This document shows, piece by piece, positions 47,238 through 48,701 of a stretch of 48,701 nt of DNA. Below the pieces are notes generated by a model. The model was not told the origin of the DNA and did not search any database. It worked only from the letters and a program-made list of their open reading frames with translations. The stretch is from the NCBI GenBank assembly GCA_026260175.1, contig JAKCWW010002403.1, forward strand, positions 1 to 48,701. The letters are read 5' to 3'. Every line of letters starts with the position of its first letter. Position 1 is the stretch's first letter. This stretch comes from Reticulitermes lucifugus. Taxonomy: Eukaryota > Arthropoda > Insecta > Blattodea > Rhinotermitidae. The translations under genes and the position numbers were made by a program.

Positions 47238-47520
47238 TACGGTCGGCCCGAGAGAGATGGGAGCCCCGGGCAGGTTAGTAATTTGGCGGCCCTTAAAACC
47301 AATATCGTTTAAACTTCTTCCGCCTAGGACAGGGCTGGCGAAACTTTTTGAGGGCGCGTGCCCAAATTGCGGATAATTTTTGGAGAAATTCTGTCACGTG
47401 TGGAAACCTGAGTTTGCTAGCACCGTGTTTCCGATTATTCCAGTGACGTCTTAGCGTCTTTTATAGGTTGGTGCCCCGGGCTGCTGCCCGGTTGGCCCGT
47501 CCCTTACTCCGGTCCTGATA
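47238..47520. mobile_element. hAT-like terminal sequences, apparently nested
   Basis: AGGGCTGGCGAAACTTTTTG at 47331, followed by AGGGCGCGTGCCCAAATT, resembles the terminus of many hAT elements (CAGGGGTCGGCAAACTTTTT type). It is flanked by a second GC-rich pair: GGGAGCCCCGGGCAGG at about 47259 and, inverted, CCCCGGGCTGCTGCCCGG at 47474 with GGCCCGTCCC..CCGGTCCTG. A simple reading is one non-autonomous hAT inside another, each with parts lost. No transposase coding remains. Confidence 0.45.
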
Positions 47521-47524
47521 AAAT

Positions 47525-48545
47525 GGTGCCAGACTACACGGCGTCACATCCCAGACGTCATTAATCTTCATAGTCACAGCCGTGAAGACCTCAAATTTCA
47601 CGCTCCAACAAAACGAACCATTGAGGCGAGAATGACCTTAACGACATAAATCCTGGGCGTTACTATATGAGTTATAATAACGGCGAGGGCTGTCACGGAC
47701 TGCAAGAACACTGGCTTTAAATCTCGATCATGCCATGGATGTGTGTCAGGGCTTCTAGTGTTGCTGTTGTTGAAGGCAAAGACGCTGCCCAAACAGGAAC
47801 TAGAAAATTTCTCAGACTATAGCAACAGACCATTGATTAAAAACGGTGTATTTCATTCACTTAAAATGTTCTAATAATAATGTATATAGCGCCCTTATTG
47901 TTTAACGACGCTGTATCAAATGTAAAGGCCATTATCTTCCAAGAAGTTGAAAGACAATTGTTAGTACACACGCACATATAAGTAGATGTCGTGGCCTGTT
48001 TCAACGCATTATAGGACATAAACCTTGATAGACTGAGCTAAAGCACAAATATCATTTGGAACACCCAGTAACTAGACTAGTATTGGAGCATTACATCTCC
48101 CGAAGAAAAGTCCAGAAGGTTACCGCTACATTAACCTTCTTTGTCATGATGAGGAATCCTACCCGAAAAACGATACTGTTTTAAATTTAAGCCTTTCTTT
48201 CATTTAAGACGTCTGGGTTTCAATTGTAAAAAGTATTTAGTGACTACCTCTCCTATTTGGCATTTTAAATAAGCTTATAAAGCCTATAGAATGGGTTAGA
48301 CGAGGAAAGCACACAGATTTTTTGTGTAGAGGCATCTTGGGAAACGTCCAGTTGGAAGAACAGGAAAGAAATGTGAGGATAAAGTAAAGACAGGACGTAG
48401 AGAAACATGCTGTAAGAACGGGATGTATAAAGGGCTCAGCACTGTGCTGAATAGCAGGCTTGTAATAAGTGTTGGTCCTATAACAAACCGCAGGTGAGTC
48501 CTGAACGGTAAGGGATGTCTTGCCTGCATTGCAGCACTACACTTA
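47525..48545. other. Unassigned 1 kb
   Basis: No gene or repeat recognised. A 115-codon minus-strand open frame (48643-48296) runs into the SINE at 48549 and has no known motif. Confidence 0.4.
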
Positions 48546-48548
48546 GCG

Positions 48549-48701
48549 ACGGAGACATGCGGTGGCGCAGTTGGGTGAAGCAATGCGCTATAAGCTGGAA
48601 GATCGCGGGTTAGATTCCCAATGGTGTCATTGGAACTTTTCATTGATATAAACCTTTCGGCCGCACCATGGTCCTGAGGTTGACTCAGCCTGGGGGGGGG
48701 G
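48549..48701 (+). mobile_element. tRNA-derived SINE, family D, cut by the window end
   Basis: The A box GGTGGCGCAGTTGGGTGAA and B box CGCGGGTTAGATTCCC are at normal tRNA spacing (48550-48618). A body follows with TGGTGTCATTGGAAC, CTTTCGGCCGCACCATGG and TTGACTCAGCCT. It ends in ten G (48692-48701) at the window edge, which may be a real G tract or a sequencing or assembly artefact. Confidence 0.75.

Overview
The window looks like non-coding DNA from a large, AT-rich arthropod genome, most likely a hemimetabolous insect. The mix of repeats suggests a cockroach or termite: several tRNA-derived SINE families, many 3'-truncated LINE tails ending in the RT-LINE C-terminal block (LHNEEL, then W.GHV.RMG, then GRPEGKRPLG), and hairpins carrying CGAAACGTCGG motifs. 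That taxon guess rests on memory of such repeats, not on a search. I found no intact host protein gene, no genuine tRNA, rRNA or other conserved RNA gene, and no bacterial-type operon.

Layout. Bases 1-144 are the last 47 codons of an endonuclease/exonuclease/phosphatase-like ORF, cut by the window edge. From 390 to 1211 there are two SINEs. A 302-bp tandem duplication with a (TC)n tract lies at about 2490-3065. A strong hairpin is at 4008-4057. At 5625-6070 is the most interesting object: two 195-bp, roughly 98% identical inverted arms, each containing a hammerhead-ribozyme-like motif, as in Penelope-like elements and retrozymes. From 8.4 to 19 kb there are a 3 x 30-bp tandem repeat, more SINEs, two large palindromic elements (11201-11420, 13952-14165), LINE relics and a hairpin element. 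A degenerate array of about fifteen 28-30-bp units runs from 23803 to 24240. The stretch 24.2-29.7 kb is almost free of recognisable features. From 29.7 to 48.7 kb come truncated SINEs, two more LINE relics, a 15-bp perfect hairpin, a ~73-bp tandem repeat, hAT-like ends, and a SINE truncated by the window end in a run of ten G.

How the parts relate. The LINE relics are non-functional tails; their parent is the usual source of machinery for mobilising SINEs. The hammerhead-like motifs recur at several separate loci with one shared architecture (C-U-G-A-N-G-A, one extra U, a stem, GAAAC, then a short stem III). This suggests that more than one ribozyme-bearing element family has seeded the region. 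Everything is consistent with an intergenic or deep-intronic stretch built by successive insertions.
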